Notes: generated by a model not told the origin, from the sequence alone. Numbered from the stretch's first letter, positions 1-8,632 are shown. The stretch: DNA of 64,000 bases from Streptomyces sp. SID10853 (GCF_010548145.1 NZ_JAAGLN010000007.1:1-64000); one strand, 5' to 3'. Numbers and translations are program-made.

Positions 1-224
1 CGCGGGCCGGCGGGGGCGGTCCCGGCGCCGCCCGGCCCGCGGCGGTTCCGGCCCGCCACGATCCAGGCGACCGGGCCGACGAGCACCTCGCCGAAGAGCA
101 GGATGATGAGGACCCACACGACCTTGGGCAGGCCGCGTACCTCCTCCTCAGGGGTGTTCAGGCAGTCGATGAACGCGTAGATCCACACTGCGAGGACCAG
201 CAGAAGGGGCAGATACCTGAGCAT
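1..224 (-). CDS. PLDc_N-domain small membrane protein (3' end outside window)
   Basis: Begins MLRYLPLLLVLAVWIYAFID and continues with one more hydrophobic stretch (VVWVLIILLFGEVLVGPVAW) between an acidic NTPEEEVRGLP loop and a basic G/P-rich tail. This two-helix layout is that of the phospholipase-D N-terminal-like (PLDc_N) membrane family, which has no known catalytic role. The gene runs off the left edge, so the C-terminus is unseen. It is divergent from mqnL, and the 154 bp between them must hold both promoters. Family call is by pattern recognition only. Confidence 0.75.
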   Translation of the reverse strand, partial: MLRYLPLLLVLAVWIYAFIDCLNTPEEEVRGLPKVVWVLIILLFGEVLVGPVAWIVAGRNRRGPGGAGTAPAGP

Positions 225-378
225 GGCCGAACGTTCCCCCCGGGAATGGCTGAGAGACGTCCGCAACGTCCCGATGACGGCCACAGGGTAGCGGCCGGGC
301 ACCGTCCCGCGCTGAGCCGAGACCGTCCGGCACATGGCGGACACCGGGTTCACCGCCGGGGATGACAGACTGGACCGC

Positions 379-1836
379 ATGGCTTACGACGATCTTCGCT
401 CGCTGCTCAGGGCGCTGGAGCGCGACGGCGACCTCAAGCGCATCAAGGTCGAGGTCGACCCCCATCTGGAGGTCGGGGAGATCGTCGACCGCGTCAACAA
501 GGCGGGCGGCCCGGCCCTGCTCTTCGAGAACGTCAAGGGTGCGTCGATGCCCCTGGCGATGAACGTCTTCGGCACCGACCGGCGGCTGCTCAAGGCCCTC
601 GGCCTCAGCTCGTACGACGAGATCAGCGACCGGATCGGCGGGCTGCTCAGGCCCGAGCTGCCGCAGGGCTTCGTCGGCGTACGGGAAGCCTTCGGCAAGC
701 TGGGCACGATGGTCCACGTACCGCCGAAGAAGGTGAAGCCGGAGGCCGCGCCCGTCCAGGAAGTGGTGCTCACCGGGGACGATGTGGACCTCGACCGGCT
801 CCCTGCGCTGTTCACCTGGCCCGAGGACGGCGGCTCCTTCTTCAACCTGGGGCTCACCCACACCAAGCACCCCGAGACCGGCATCCGCAACCTCGGGCTC
901 TACCGCCTCCAGCGCCACGACAAGCGCACCATCGGGATGCACTGGCAGATCCACAAGGACAGCCGCAACCACTACGCGGTGGCGGCCAGGCGGGGCGAGC
1001 GGCTGCCCGTCGCCATCGCCTTCGGTGCGCCGCCCGCGGTGACGTACGCCTCCACGGCCCCGCTCCCCGAGGACATCGACGAGTACCTCTTCGCCGGCTT
1101 CGTGCAGGGCAAGCGGATCGAGATGGTCGACTGCAGGACGGTCCCGCTCCAGGTCCCCGCCCAGGCCGAAGTCGTCCTGGAGGGCTGGCTGGAGCCCGGT
1201 GAGACGCTGCCCGAGGGCCCCTTCGGCGACCACACCGGCTTCTACACCCCGCAGGAACCGTTCCCCGCACTGACGATCGACTGCGTCACGATGCGCCGCC
1301 GTCCGCTGCTCCAGTCGATCGTCGTCGGCCGCCCGCCGACCGAGGACGGCCCGCTGGGCCGCGCGACGGAACGCTTCTTCCTGCCGCTGCTCAAGATCAT
1401 CATCCCGGACATCGTGGACTACCACCTGCCCGAGTCGGGCGGCTTCCACAACTGCGCGATCGTCTCGATCGACAAGAAGTACCCGAAGCACGCCCAGAAG
1501 GTGATGCACGCCGTCTGGGGCGCACACATGATGTCGCTCACCAAACTCATCGTCGTGGTCGACGCCGACTGCGATGTGCACGATCTGCACGAGGTGTCCT
1601 GGCGGGCCCTCGGCAACACGGACTACGCACGTGACCTGACCGTCGCCGAAGGCCCGGTCGACCATCTCGACCACGCCTCCTACCAGCAGTTCTGGGGTGG
1701 CAAGGCGGGCATCGACGCCACCCGGAAGTGGCCCGAGGAGGGCTACACACGGGACGGCGGCTGGCCCGAGATGGTGCGGTCCGACCCTGCTGTCGCCGAC
1801 CGGGTGACCAAGCGCTGGAAGGAGTACGGACTGTGA
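379..1836 (+). CDS. mqnL: UbiD-family decarboxylase of menaquinone biosynthesis
   Basis: A 485-residue protein of the UbiD family, which uses prenylated FMN to decarboxylate aromatic acids. In the futalosine pathway this enzyme acts on the naphthoate intermediate. The hallmark GPFGDHTGFYT lies near residue 280 and VGRPPTEDGPLGRATERFF follows about 40 residues later. I chose the ATG at 379 (MAYDDLRSLL) because homologues begin at this motif; an in-frame ATG at 334 would add 15 unconserved residues. It overlaps the next gene by GTGA, so it is translationally coupled to the prenyltransferase. The flavin prenyltransferase that makes its cofactor lies about 1 kb downstream. Confidence 0.9.
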   Translation: MAYDDLRSLLRALERDGDLKRIKVEVDPHLEVGEIVDRVNKAGGPALLFENVKGASMPLAMNVFGTDRRLLKALGLSSYDEISDRIGGLLRPELPQGFVGVREAFGKLGTMVHVPPKKVKPEAAPVQEVVLTGDDVDLDRLPALFTWPEDGGSFFNLGLTHTKHPETGIRNLGLYRLQRHDKRTIGMHWQIHKDSRNHYAVAARRGERLPVAIAFGAPPAVTYASTAPLPEDIDEYLFAGFVQGKRIEMVDCRTVPLQVPAQAEVVLEGWLEPGETLPEGPFGDHTGFYTPQEPFPALTIDCVTMRRRPLLQSIVVGRPPTEDGPLGRATERFFLPLLKIIIPDIVDYHLPESGGFHNCAIVSIDKKYPKHAQKVMHAVWGAHMMSLTKLIVVVDADCDVHDLHEVSWRALGNTDYARDLTVAEGPVDHLDHASYQQFWGGKAGIDATRKWPEEGYTRDGGWPEMVRSDPAVADRVTKRWKEYGL

Positions 1837-2735
1837 GCGCATCCGCCGCCGCGCTGCCGCAACCGGGCAGGACCAAGGCGTTCCTGCGCCTGGTGATGAT
1901 CGAGCACTCGGTCTTCGCGCTGCCCTTCGCGTACATCGCCGCGCTGACCGCGATGTACCGGCTTGACGGCAACATCCACTGGGGGCGGCTGCTCCTGGTG
2001 ACCGTCGCGATGGTCGGTCTGCGTACCTTCGCGATGGCCTGCAACCGCATCATCGACCGGGAGATCGACGCCAGGAACCCGCGCACCGCGTCCCGTGAAC
2101 TGGTCACCGGCGCGGTCTCGGTGCGGTCGGCCTGGACGGGCGCGCTGGTCGCGGTCGTCGTCTTCCTGGGCGCCGCCGCCGCGCTGAACCCGCTCTGTCT
2201 GGCGCTCGCGCCCATCGCGGTCATCCCGATGGTGGTCTATCCGTACGGGAAGCGCTTCACCAACTTCCCGCACGCCATCCTCGGTCTGGCCCAGGCCATC
2301 GGCCCGGTCGGCGCCTGGCTGGCGGTCACCGGGCACTGGTCGTGGGACGCGGTCATCCTGGGCCTCGCGGTCGGTATCTGGATCGGAGGCTTCGACCTGA
2401 TCTTCGGCTGCCAGGACGTCCAGGCGGACCGCGCCCACGGCGTGAAGTCGGTGCCCGCACGCTTCGGGATCCCGGCCGCGCTGTACGGCGCCCGCGCCTG
2501 CCACGCGGTGACGACGGCCCTGCTGGTCTGGTACGCGGTGGCGACCGGCGCCGGAGCGTTCTTCTGGGCCGGTCTGGTGATCGTCGCGGTGGCCTTCGTC
2601 TACGAGCACAACGTGGTGAAGCCGCACGACCTGTCCCGGCTGAACCGGGCCTTCTTCTCGGTCAACGGCTTCATCGGGATCGCCCTGTTCGTGTGCGCCC
2701 TGATAGATCTGCTGGTGCGGGGCCTGACCGTCTGA
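1833..2735 (+). CDS. mqnP: UbiA-family prenyltransferase of menaquinone biosynthesis
   Basis: A 300-residue polytopic membrane protein. UbiA enzymes attach a polyprenyl chain to an aromatic ring using two Asp-rich Mg-diphosphate motifs. Both are visible: NRIIDREID at residues 70-78 and DVQAD near residue 195. The GTG at 1833 overlaps the mqnL stop and has GGAAGGAG just upstream; longer in-frame starts would lie inside mqnL. Its place between the UbiD-type and UbiX-type genes identifies it as the futalosine-pathway prenyltransferase rather than a heme or ubiquinone enzyme. Confidence 0.92.
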   Translation: MSASAAALPQPGRTKAFLRLVMIEHSVFALPFAYIAALTAMYRLDGNIHWGRLLLVTVAMVGLRTFAMACNRIIDREIDARNPRTASRELVTGAVSVRSAWTGALVAVVVFLGAAAALNPLCLALAPIAVIPMVVYPYGKRFTNFPHAILGLAQAIGPVGAWLAVTGHWSWDAVILGLAVGIWIGGFDLIFGCQDVQADRAHGVKSVPARFGIPAALYGARACHAVTTALLVWYAVATGAGAFFWAGLVIVAVAFVYEHNVVKPHDLSRLNRAFFSVNGFIGIALFVCALIDLLVRGLTV

Positions 2736-2814
2736 CCGCGGTCCGGGCCGCCGCCCGTCCCCGACCCGCCTCCCCTTTCCGGCGGGCCGGACGGGCCCGG
2801 ATAGGCTCGGATAC

Positions 2815-3603
2815 GTGGAGCACGTGAATGTACACAGTCAGCAGCCGCGGCGGCCGTGGATCGTCGGAGTCTCCGGGGCGTCGGGTACGCCCTACGCGGC
2901 GGCCGTGCTCCGCGGGCTGCTCGACGCGGGCGAGGCCGTGGATCTGGTGGTCAGCCGCTCGTCGCGGCTGACGCTGCTCGACGAGACCGGGATCGCCTTC
3001 CGCGACGCGCACTGGCAGGAGGACCTGCGGACCTGGCTGGCCAGGGGCGCGGACGGGAAGCCGGACACGTTCGCGGTGGACCCGGGCCTCTTTGCGGGCG
3101 GGACCGGAACCGCGGGCGGGACCGGAACCGCGGACGGGACCGGTGCCGCCGGGGCTGGAGTTGCTCACGCGGCCGGTGCCGCCGGGACCGGAGCCGTACG
3201 GCACTGGGCCGCCGGGGATCTGGCCGCCGGGCCGTCCTCCGGCTCGTACCCCGTCAAGGGAATGATCGTCGTCCCGGCGTCCACCGCCTCCGTGGCCGGG
3301 ATCGCGCTCGGGCTTTCGAAGGATCTGCTCCAGCGGGCGGCGAGCGTGACGCTCAAGGAGCGGCGCCCGCTGGTGGTCGCCGTACGCGAGACCCCGCTGA
3401 GCGGTCAGACGCTGCGCCACCTGGTGACCCTGGACGAGGCGGGCGCCGTGGTGCTGCCCGCCTCTCCGGCGTTCTACGCGGGGGCGACGCACATCCAGGA
3501 TCTGGTCGACTTCGTCGCGGGGCGCGTGCTCGACGCGGCAGGGGTGCCGCACCGGCTCTACCGCCGCTGGGAGGGAGAGCTCGGTGGCTCCCGCAAGGAC
3601 TAG
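2815..3603 (+). CDS. mqnM: UbiX-family flavin prenyltransferase
   Basis: A 262-residue flavoprotein of the UbiX/Pad1 family, which makes the prenylated FMN needed by UbiD enzymes such as MqnL. The N-terminal WIVGVSGASGTPYA and C-terminal SPAFYAG and HLVTLDEAG motifs fit. Roughly residues 98-135 are a Gly/Ala/Thr-rich low-complexity insert encoded by short tandem DNA repeats around 3107-3195, absent from typical ~200-residue UbiX proteins. TAGGCT at 2802-2807 sits 7 nt before the GTG, so the gene is probably leaderless with its own promoter; no Shine-Dalgarno is seen. Confidence 0.88.
   Translation: MEHVNVHSQQPRRPWIVGVSGASGTPYAAAVLRGLLDAGEAVDLVVSRSSRLTLLDETGIAFRDAHWQEDLRTWLARGADGKPDTFAVDPGLFAGGTGTAGGTGTADGTGAAGAGVAHAAGAAGTGAVRHWAAGDLAAGPSSGSYPVKGMIVVPASTASVAGIALGLSKDLLQRAASVTLKERRPLVVAVRETPLSGQTLRHLVTLDEAGAVVLPASPAFYAGATHIQDLVDFVAGRVLDAAGVPHRLYRRWEGELGGSRKD
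3105..3195 (+). repeat. GC-rich short tandem repeat inside mqnM
   Basis: Imperfect tandem copies of a roughly 18-bp unit related to GCGGGCGGGACCGGAACC. They encode a GTGTAG-like run in the middle of the flavin prenyltransferase. The reading frame is kept. Confidence 0.8.
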
Positions 3604-3635
3604 CTACGTCGCGCCGGGCCGGGCCCGGCGCGCGG

Positions 3636-3773
3636 TCAGCGCTTCTTGGTGTGCCGCTTCGTACGGCGGGCCGGGGCCGCGGCCGCGATCCGGTGGTCAC
3701 GCGAACGGTTGGCCTGGTCCTGCAGCTCGCGCATGCGGGCGTAGGCCATCTCGATCGTGTACACGGTGAACAT
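3636..3773 (-). CDS. Small basic protein, 45 residues
   Basis: A short reading frame (MFTVYTIEMAYARMRELQDQ...) ending in RRTKRHTKKR. An AGGAGTG Shine-Dalgarno overlaps the ATG region, and the frame has the strong third-position G+C bias of real Streptomyces genes. The N-terminal half is amphipathic and the C-terminus strongly basic. No known domain. It is divergent from the Lrp gene, and the 79 bp between them holds an unusually A+T-rich stretch likely to carry both promoters. Streptomyces genomes often carry such a tiny ORF here, but I infer that from memory; function unknown. Confidence 0.6.
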   Translation of the reverse strand: MFTVYTIEMAYARMRELQDQANRSRDHRIAAAAPARRTKRHTKKR

Positions 3774-3852
3774 CACTCCTGATGGAAGATTCGCAGGGCG
3801 TTTTCCCTGCATGCCTTAGATTCTATACGTAAACTCGCGATATTGCTGAACA

Positions 3853-4326
3853 ATGGAAGGCTTCAACAGTATGGACGCGGTGGACAGGCAGCTCATTCAG
3901 GCGCTGCGGGAGAATGGCAGGGCCTCCTACGCCGAGCTCGGGCGGCTCGTCGGGCTCTCCGGGCCCAGCGTCACCGACCGCATCAACCGTCTTGAAGCGG
4001 CCGGCGTGATCACCGGTTACCGCGCCACCGTCGACGCCAAGTCCCTCGGGCTCGGGGTGACCGCCCTCATCGGCATCTCGCTCTCGGACGCCGCCGACCA
4101 CGAGGACGTCGCCCACCGGCTCAAGGACCTGGCCGAGATCGAGGACGCCTGGTTCATCGCGGGCGACGACTCGTACATGCTCAAGGTCAGGGTCGACGAC
4201 GTGGACGGCCTGGAGCGCACGATCCGCCGGCTCAGCGGCACCCGCGGCGTCTCCCGCACCCGCACCACGATCGTGCTCTCCACCAAGTGGGAGAACCGCG
4301 TCGGAGAGCTGCCCGAGCCGAGCTGA
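3853..4326 (+). CDS. Lrp/AsnC-family transcriptional regulator
   Basis: A 157-residue regulator. The N-terminal winged helix-turn-helix spans about residues 8-55 (DRQLIQALRENGRASYAELG, then GLSGPSVTDRINRLEAAGVI) and the C-terminal RAM/effector domain covers about 65-145. Lrp proteins are octameric amino-acid-responsive regulators. A start at 3871 (MDAVDRQL), preceded by GGAAGG, is equally possible. It sits between mqnM and mqnE in the same direction, so it may control one of them or the divergent small ORF; no effector can be read from sequence. Confidence 0.9.
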   Translation: MEGFNSMDAVDRQLIQALRENGRASYAELGRLVGLSGPSVTDRINRLEAAGVITGYRATVDAKSLGLGVTALIGISLSDAADHEDVAHRLKDLAEIEDAWFIAGDDSYMLKVRVDDVDGLERTIRRLSGTRGVSRTRTTIVLSTKWENRVGELPEPS

Positions 4327-4448
4327 CCCGCCCCGGAGCCCGGGCGGGCCGGGCCTTGGCCGCGAGTGCCAGCCGGGTCCCGGCGCCGTGCGGGCGGGGG
4401 AGTACGGTTGGCTGGTTGTTTACGTACGCATATGGGAGGCGGCCGCAC

Positions 4449-5627
4449 GTGACTGCGTCGATCAATGATGTTGGCCTCAAGCGCGAGATCGAGGCGAAGG
4501 TCCGGGCGGGAGAACGGCTGACCCGTGAGGACGGCGTCGCGCTCTACGAGACGGACGACCTGGCCTGGCTCGGCGGCCTCGCCCACGAGGTGCGTACCCG
4601 CAAGAACGGCGACGTTGTCCACTTCAACGTCAACCGGCACCTCAACATGACCAATGTCTGCACCGCCTCGTGCGCCTACTGCTCGTTCCAGCGCAAGCCG
4701 GGCGAGAAGGACGCGTACACGATGCGTATCGAGGAGGCCGTCCGCCTCGCCAAGGCAATGGAGGGCGAGAACCTCACCGAGCTGCACATCGTCAACGGCC
4801 TGCACCCGACGCTGCCCTGGCGGTACTACCCGCGCTCGCTCAGCGCGCTCAAGGAAGCCCTTCCGCAGGTCGCGCTCAAGGCGTTCACCGCCACCGAGAT
4901 CCACCACTTCGAGACGATCTCCGGGCTCTCCGCGTCGGAGATCCTGGACGAGCTGATCGAGGCCGGCCTCGAATCGCTGACCGGTGGCGGCGCCGAGATC
5001 TTCGACTGGGAGGTCCGGCAGCACATCGTCGACCACGCCACCCACTGGGAGGACTGGTCGCGCATCCACCGGCTCGCCCACGAGAAGGGTCTGAAGACCC
5101 CGGCGACGATGCTGTACGGCCACATCGAGGAGCCGCGCCACCGTGTGGACCATGTCCTGCGGCTGCGTGAACTCCAGGACGAGACCGGCGGTTTCCAGGT
5201 CTTCATCCCGCTGCGCTACCAGCACGACTTCGTGGACATGAAGGACGGCAAGGTCCGCAACAAGCTCCAGGTGCGGACCACGATGGCGACCGGCGCCGAG
5301 GCGCTCAAGACCTTCGCGGTCTCCCGGCTGCTCTTCGACAACGTCCCGCACGTGAAGGTCTTCTGGCCCATGCACGGCGTCCAGACCTCGCAGCTCGCGC
5401 TGCAGCACGGCGCCGACGACATGGACGGCTCGGTGGTCGAGTACAAGATCACCCACGACGCCGACAACTACGGCACGCCGAACAAGCTCGGCCGTGAGGA
5501 CCTGCTCGAACTGATCAGGGACGCGGGCTTCCGCCCGGTCGAGCGCAACACGCACTACGAGATCGTCCGCGAGTTCGACGGCCCGGACCCGGCCCGCCGG
5601 GACGCCCCGCAGCCGATGCGCTTCTGA
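4449..5627 (+). CDS. mqnE: Aminofutalosine synthase (radical SAM)
   Basis: A 392-residue radical SAM enzyme that joins the chorismate-derived enolpyruvyl benzoate to S-adenosylmethionine to give 6-amino-6-deoxyfutalosine. The CxxxCxxC cluster motif is at residues 71-78 (CTASCAYC), followed by SFQRKPGEKDAY, and ELHIVNGLHP matches the MqnE/MqnC/CofH group. The GTG at 4449 is preceded by GGGAGG; longer frames upstream are arginine-rich shadow sequence. A -10-like TACGGT lies at 4403-4408. It differs from MqnC by its GGAEIFDWEVR and TPATMLYGHIEE segments. Confidence 0.95.
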   Translation: MTASINDVGLKREIEAKVRAGERLTREDGVALYETDDLAWLGGLAHEVRTRKNGDVVHFNVNRHLNMTNVCTASCAYCSFQRKPGEKDAYTMRIEEAVRLAKAMEGENLTELHIVNGLHPTLPWRYYPRSLSALKEALPQVALKAFTATEIHHFETISGLSASEILDELIEAGLESLTGGGAEIFDWEVRQHIVDHATHWEDWSRIHRLAHEKGLKTPATMLYGHIEEPRHRVDHVLRLRELQDETGGFQVFIPLRYQHDFVDMKDGKVRNKLQVRTTMATGAEALKTFAVSRLLFDNVPHVKVFWPMHGVQTSQLALQHGADDMDGSVVEYKITHDADNYGTPNKLGREDLLELIRDAGFRPVERNTHYEIVREFDGPDPARRDAPQPMRF

Positions 5628-5646
5628 ACCGGGCGCGCTGTTCGCA

Positions 5647-5678
5647 CACGGAACCCCGGCCGCGGCCGGGGTTCCGTG
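5647..5678 (+). terminator. Hairpin terminator after mqnE
   Basis: A perfect 16-bp inverted repeat, CACGGAACCCCGGCCG followed directly by its reverse complement, then GCTTTC. It sits 20 bp after the mqnE stop and just before the next promoter. Confidence 0.8.
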
Positions 5679-5696
5679 CTTTCCTACGCTGGACGT

Positions 5697-6221
5697 ATGA
5701 GCCTCACGTTTGAACTGGACCCGCGGATGGACGCCAGGCTGCGGGACGAAGTGGTCGCGCTCTGGACGGATGTGTCGAACGCCGGCGGTGCCGTCGGTTT
5801 CGTCCCCCCGGTCACCTCCGACGACGTCCGCCCGCAGCTGATCAAGCACCTGACCGCGATGGCCGATGGCCGCGTCCGGCTGCTGGTCGGCCGCGAGGAG
5901 AGCGGGCGGGTCGCCGCCACCGCGTTCCTCACGCTCAACACGCACCGTCTGATGCGCCACTGGATCTGGCTCTACACCGTGATGCTCCACCCCTCGCTCC
6001 AGGGCAAGGGGTACGGACGCGACCTGATGGCCGCGGCCGCCGACGCCGCCCGCGGCATCGGCGGCATCGAGGGGATCCGGCTCACCTGCCGGGGCGGCAC
6101 CGGAGTCGACCGGTTCTACGAGTCCTGCGGCTACAAGGAAGTGGGCCGGGCACCGGGCGCGATCCGGGTCGCACCGGGCGACGACCGCGACGACATCATG
6201 ATGTACCTGCCGCTGCTCTGA
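5697..6221 (+). CDS. GNAT-family N-acetyltransferase
   Basis: A 174-residue acetyltransferase. The acetyl-CoA pyrophosphate loop QGKGYGRDLM lies at about residues 102-111 after beta-strand VMLHPSL, and the C-terminal YESCGYKEVGRA is typical of GNAT domains. The substrate cannot be predicted. TACGCT at 5684-5689 is 7 nt before the ATG and there is no Shine-Dalgarno, so the transcript is probably leaderless. It stands alone between two hairpin terminators. Confidence 0.88.
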   Translation: MSLTFELDPRMDARLRDEVVALWTDVSNAGGAVGFVPPVTSDDVRPQLIKHLTAMADGRVRLLVGREESGRVAATAFLTLNTHRLMRHWIWLYTVMLHPSLQGKGYGRDLMAAAADAARGIGGIEGIRLTCRGGTGVDRFYESCGYKEVGRAPGAIRVAPGDDRDDIMMYLPLL

Positions 6222-6375
6222 CCCGGCGCGTCACCGCGGCTCCGCCCCGGCACGCCGGACCCGTACCCCGGCCGGGGTGATCGCAAGTGGGACGTGCTTC
6301 ACTTGTCGGGCAGGATCGGCAGGACCAGCTGCCACCGGAACGCATTGCAACGGTACGAAGAGAGAGGCCCCAGCC

Positions 6376-6672
6376 GTGTCTGTAGCCAACCCGGGCGCCA
6401 CGATCCGCTACACCGCGATGCGGATCGTCATCTTCATGGCATCCCTGGTCTTCTGCGCGATCCTCGTCCACTTCGGCATCGTTCCCAAGGGGCTCGGCGG
6501 CTCCAACTTCATCTGGACGATCCTGCTGGCCCTGGTCATCTCCGCGCCGCTCAGCTTCGTCCTGCTGCGCAGGCAGCGCGACAAGATGTCCGAGCAGCTG
6601 ATCAACAGGGTCGAGCGGACCAAGGCCAAGCTGGAGGCCAACCGCGCGCAGGAGGACGGCCTCACCCAGTAG
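6376..6672 (+). CDS. DUF4229 small membrane protein
   Basis: A 98-residue protein with two predicted membrane helices (MRIVIFMASLVFCAILVHFG and FIWTILLALVISAPLSFVLL), followed by a charged helix QRDKMSEQLINRVERTKAKL. This layout is that of the DUF4229 family, found in actinobacteria near menaquinone genes. The GTG at 6376 is preceded by GAAGAGAGA. Proximity to the mqn cluster is suggestive, but no activity is known. Confidence 0.85.
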   Translation: MSVANPGATIRYTAMRIVIFMASLVFCAILVHFGIVPKGLGGSNFIWTILLALVISAPLSFVLLRRQRDKMSEQLINRVERTKAKLEANRAQEDGLTQ

Positions 6673-6767
6673 GCACCGTCCGCCGGCAGCCGCCGTCCGC
6701 CGAGTGCGCGGGGGCAGGCCGCACAGCTGTCCCAAGGCGCGGGCAAGCGCCGTAAGTTACGTCACAC

Positions 6768-6823
6768 ACGCCGGGAACCCCGGGCCGGAGCGAGCTGCTC
6801 CGCCCCGGGGTTCCCGGCGTTTT
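6768..6823 (+). terminator. Strong intrinsic terminator
   Basis: Long GC-rich hairpin: ACGCCGGGAACCCCGG pairs with CCGGGGTTCCCGGCGT, with an extra inner stem CGGAGC/GCTCCG, followed by TTTT. It ends the DUF4229 transcript. Confidence 0.85.
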
Positions 6824-6895
6824 CGCGTACTACCGCACCCCTGCCCCAAAGAACGGCTTTGAGGCACTCAAAGTTCAAGTGTTAACGTGTTCGAC

Positions 6896-6997
6896 ATGAA
6901 GACAGCCGTGCGCCCGCATCCCAAGAGCACTGCGCTCGTGGAGCGCCTGCATGTCGATCTCTGCCGCTGCATGTCCGCGGCCTGTCGCCGCGTCTGA
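6896..6997 (+). CDS. Cysteine-containing leader peptide (candidate attenuator)
   Basis: A 33-residue reading frame, MKTAVRPHPK... ending in HVDLCRCMSAACRRV, with three Cys near the 3' end. The R-x-HVDL-C/R-x-x-S-A core matches the small actinobacterial leader peptides placed before sulfur and amino-acid genes. TAACGT at 6883-6888 is 7 nt before the ATG, so translation would start at the mRNA 5' end. An 8-bp hairpin (7012-7019 with 7028-7035) follows the stop. Stalling at the Cys codons when charged tRNA-Cys is scarce could change this fold and open the symporter gene. The peptide is seen; the mechanism is inferred from cysteine-attenuator leaders known in mycobacteria. Confidence 0.75.
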   Translation: MKTAVRPHPKSTALVERLHVDLCRCMSAACRRV

Positions 6998-7011
6998 CCG
7001 GCCTCATGCGG

Positions 7012-7035
7012 CGGCGCCCCTAGTGATGGGCGCCG
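7012..7035 (+). promoter_or_regulatory. Hairpin between leader peptide and symporter
   Basis: CGGCGCCC and GGGCGCCG separated by 8 nt, starting 15 nt after the leader-peptide stop. Its position fits an attenuator stem or an anti-ribosome-binding structure in the leader of the downstream symporter gene. A longer alternative fold cannot be excluded. Confidence 0.5.
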
Positions 7036-7096
7036 TGTCCCCGTCCCTCCGTGCTCCGTACCGAGCACACAGCTGCGTCCTCACCGGAGTGTCCTC

Positions 7097-8491
7097 ATGT
7101 CCGCAGGTCCCGCGAGCTCAGCGAATTCCGCGAGTTCCCCCGCGAATGCCACCGGCAGTGCCGGCACCGGCCCCGCGAAGAAGTCCCGAATATCCGACAA
7201 GTTCCCGTTCTGGGCGCAGATCATCGCCGGTCTGCTCCTGGGTGTCCTGCTCGGCTGGCTGGCCCGCAGCCAGGACATCAGCTGGCTCAAGTCCACGCTG
7301 GAGCACGTCGGCGGGATCTTCATCCAGCTGCTGAAGCTGGCGGTCGCCCCGCTCGTCTTCTTCGCGATCCTGGTGTCGATCACCAACCTGCGCAAGGTCA
7401 ACAACGCCGCCAGGCTGGCCACCCGCACCGTGATGTGGTTCATGATCACCTCGCTGATCGCGGTCGTCATCGGCCTCGCGATCGGCCTGATCACCAACCC
7501 CGGCGCGGGCACCGGCCTCACGCCCAAGGACGGCAAGGCGCCCGACGGCTCCGGCTCCTGGATCGACTTCCTGACCGGCATCGTGCCGACGGACGTCGTC
7601 ACCCCCTTCACCCAGCTGAACGTTCTCCAGATCGTCTTCATGGCCGCCGTCGCCGGTATCGCCGCGCTCCAGCTCGGTGAGAAGGCGGAGCCGATCCTCA
7701 AGATCAGCGAGTCCGTCCTCGAACTGCTCCAGAAGGCCCTGTGGTGGGTCATCCGCCTCGCGCCGCTGGGCACCATCGGCCTGATCGGATTCGCCATCGC
7801 CGACTACGGCTGGGACCTGATCGGCAAGTACGCGACCTTCACCGCCGACATCTACGTCGGCTGCGCCCTGGTGCTGTTCGTCGTCTACCCGGTGCTGCTC
7901 GCGACGGTCGCCAAGGTCAACCCGCTGCAGTTCTTCAAGGGTGCCTGGCCCGCCATCCAGCTGGGCTTCGTCTCCCGCTCGTCGGTCGGCACCATGCCGG
8001 TCACCCAGCGGGTCACCGAGCGCCTCGGTGTGCCGAAGGAGTACGCCTCGTTCGCGGTGCCGTTCGGCTCGACCACCAAGATGGACGGCTGCGCCTCGAT
8101 CTACCCGGCGATCGCCGCGATCTTCATCGCGCAGATCTTCGACGTGCACCTCGGCGTCCAGGACTACCTGCTGATCGCCTTCGTCTCGGTCATCGGCTCG
8201 GCGGCCACCGCCGGACTGACCGGTGCGACCGTGATGCTGACGCTGACCCTCTCCACGCTGGGGCTCCCGCTGGAGGGTGTGGGTCTGCTGATGGCGATCG
8301 ACCCGATCCTGGACATGATGCGCACCGCGACGAACGTCGCCGGCCAGGCGCTGATCCCGGTCATCGTCTCGGCCCGGGAGAAGATCCTGGACCTCGACGC
8401 GTTCAACTCCGCTTCGTCGTCCCCGGTCGACGAGCCCGAGGTGCACGCTGCCGACGCCGAGCAGAAGCCGTCGGTTCCGGTCGCTGCCTGA
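7097..8491 (+). CDS. Dicarboxylate/amino acid:cation symporter (DAACS), possibly cystine importer
   Basis: A 464-residue polytopic transporter of the glutamate-transporter fold. The re-entrant serine-rich loop SRSSVGTMP, the helix-7 motif GSTTKMDGCA (NMDG-type) and DPILDMMRTATNVAG are all present in the expected order. The family moves glutamate, C4-dicarboxylates or, in the TcyP branch, L-cystine. The Cys-rich leader peptide upstream favours cystine here; this is inference. ATG 7097 has GGAG 9 nt upstream. The first 30 residues are a Ser/Ala-rich cytoplasmic extension. Confidence 0.9.
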   Translation: MSAGPASSANSASSPANATGSAGTGPAKKSRISDKFPFWAQIIAGLLLGVLLGWLARSQDISWLKSTLEHVGGIFIQLLKLAVAPLVFFAILVSITNLRKVNNAARLATRTVMWFMITSLIAVVIGLAIGLITNPGAGTGLTPKDGKAPDGSGSWIDFLTGIVPTDVVTPFTQLNVLQIVFMAAVAGIAALQLGEKAEPILKISESVLELLQKALWWVIRLAPLGTIGLIGFAIADYGWDLIGKYATFTADIYVGCALVLFVVYPVLLATVAKVNPLQFFKGAWPAIQLGFVSRSSVGTMPVTQRVTERLGVPKEYASFAVPFGSTTKMDGCASIYPAIAAIFIAQIFDVHLGVQDYLLIAFVSVIGSAATAGLTGATVMLTLTLSTLGLPLEGVGLLMAIDPILDMMRTATNVAGQALIPVIVSAREKILDLDAFNSASSSPVDEPEVHAADAEQKPSVPVAA

Positions 8492-8632
8492 CCGTTTTCC
8501 GACCGGATTGCGCCTGCTCGGTCGTTGCTTGATCGTTTACTTCACGCCACCCGGCCCCTCCTCCGTACGACGGGGAGGGGCCGGAGCCGTACCCTTGCCA
8601 GGTGCGGACCAACTGGCTGGAGGGGCTCTGAG

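Noticed and set aside
4017-5990. 657-codon minus-strand ORF opposite mqnE
   Set aside because: Antisense shadow; the plus strand encodes a clear radical SAM enzyme.
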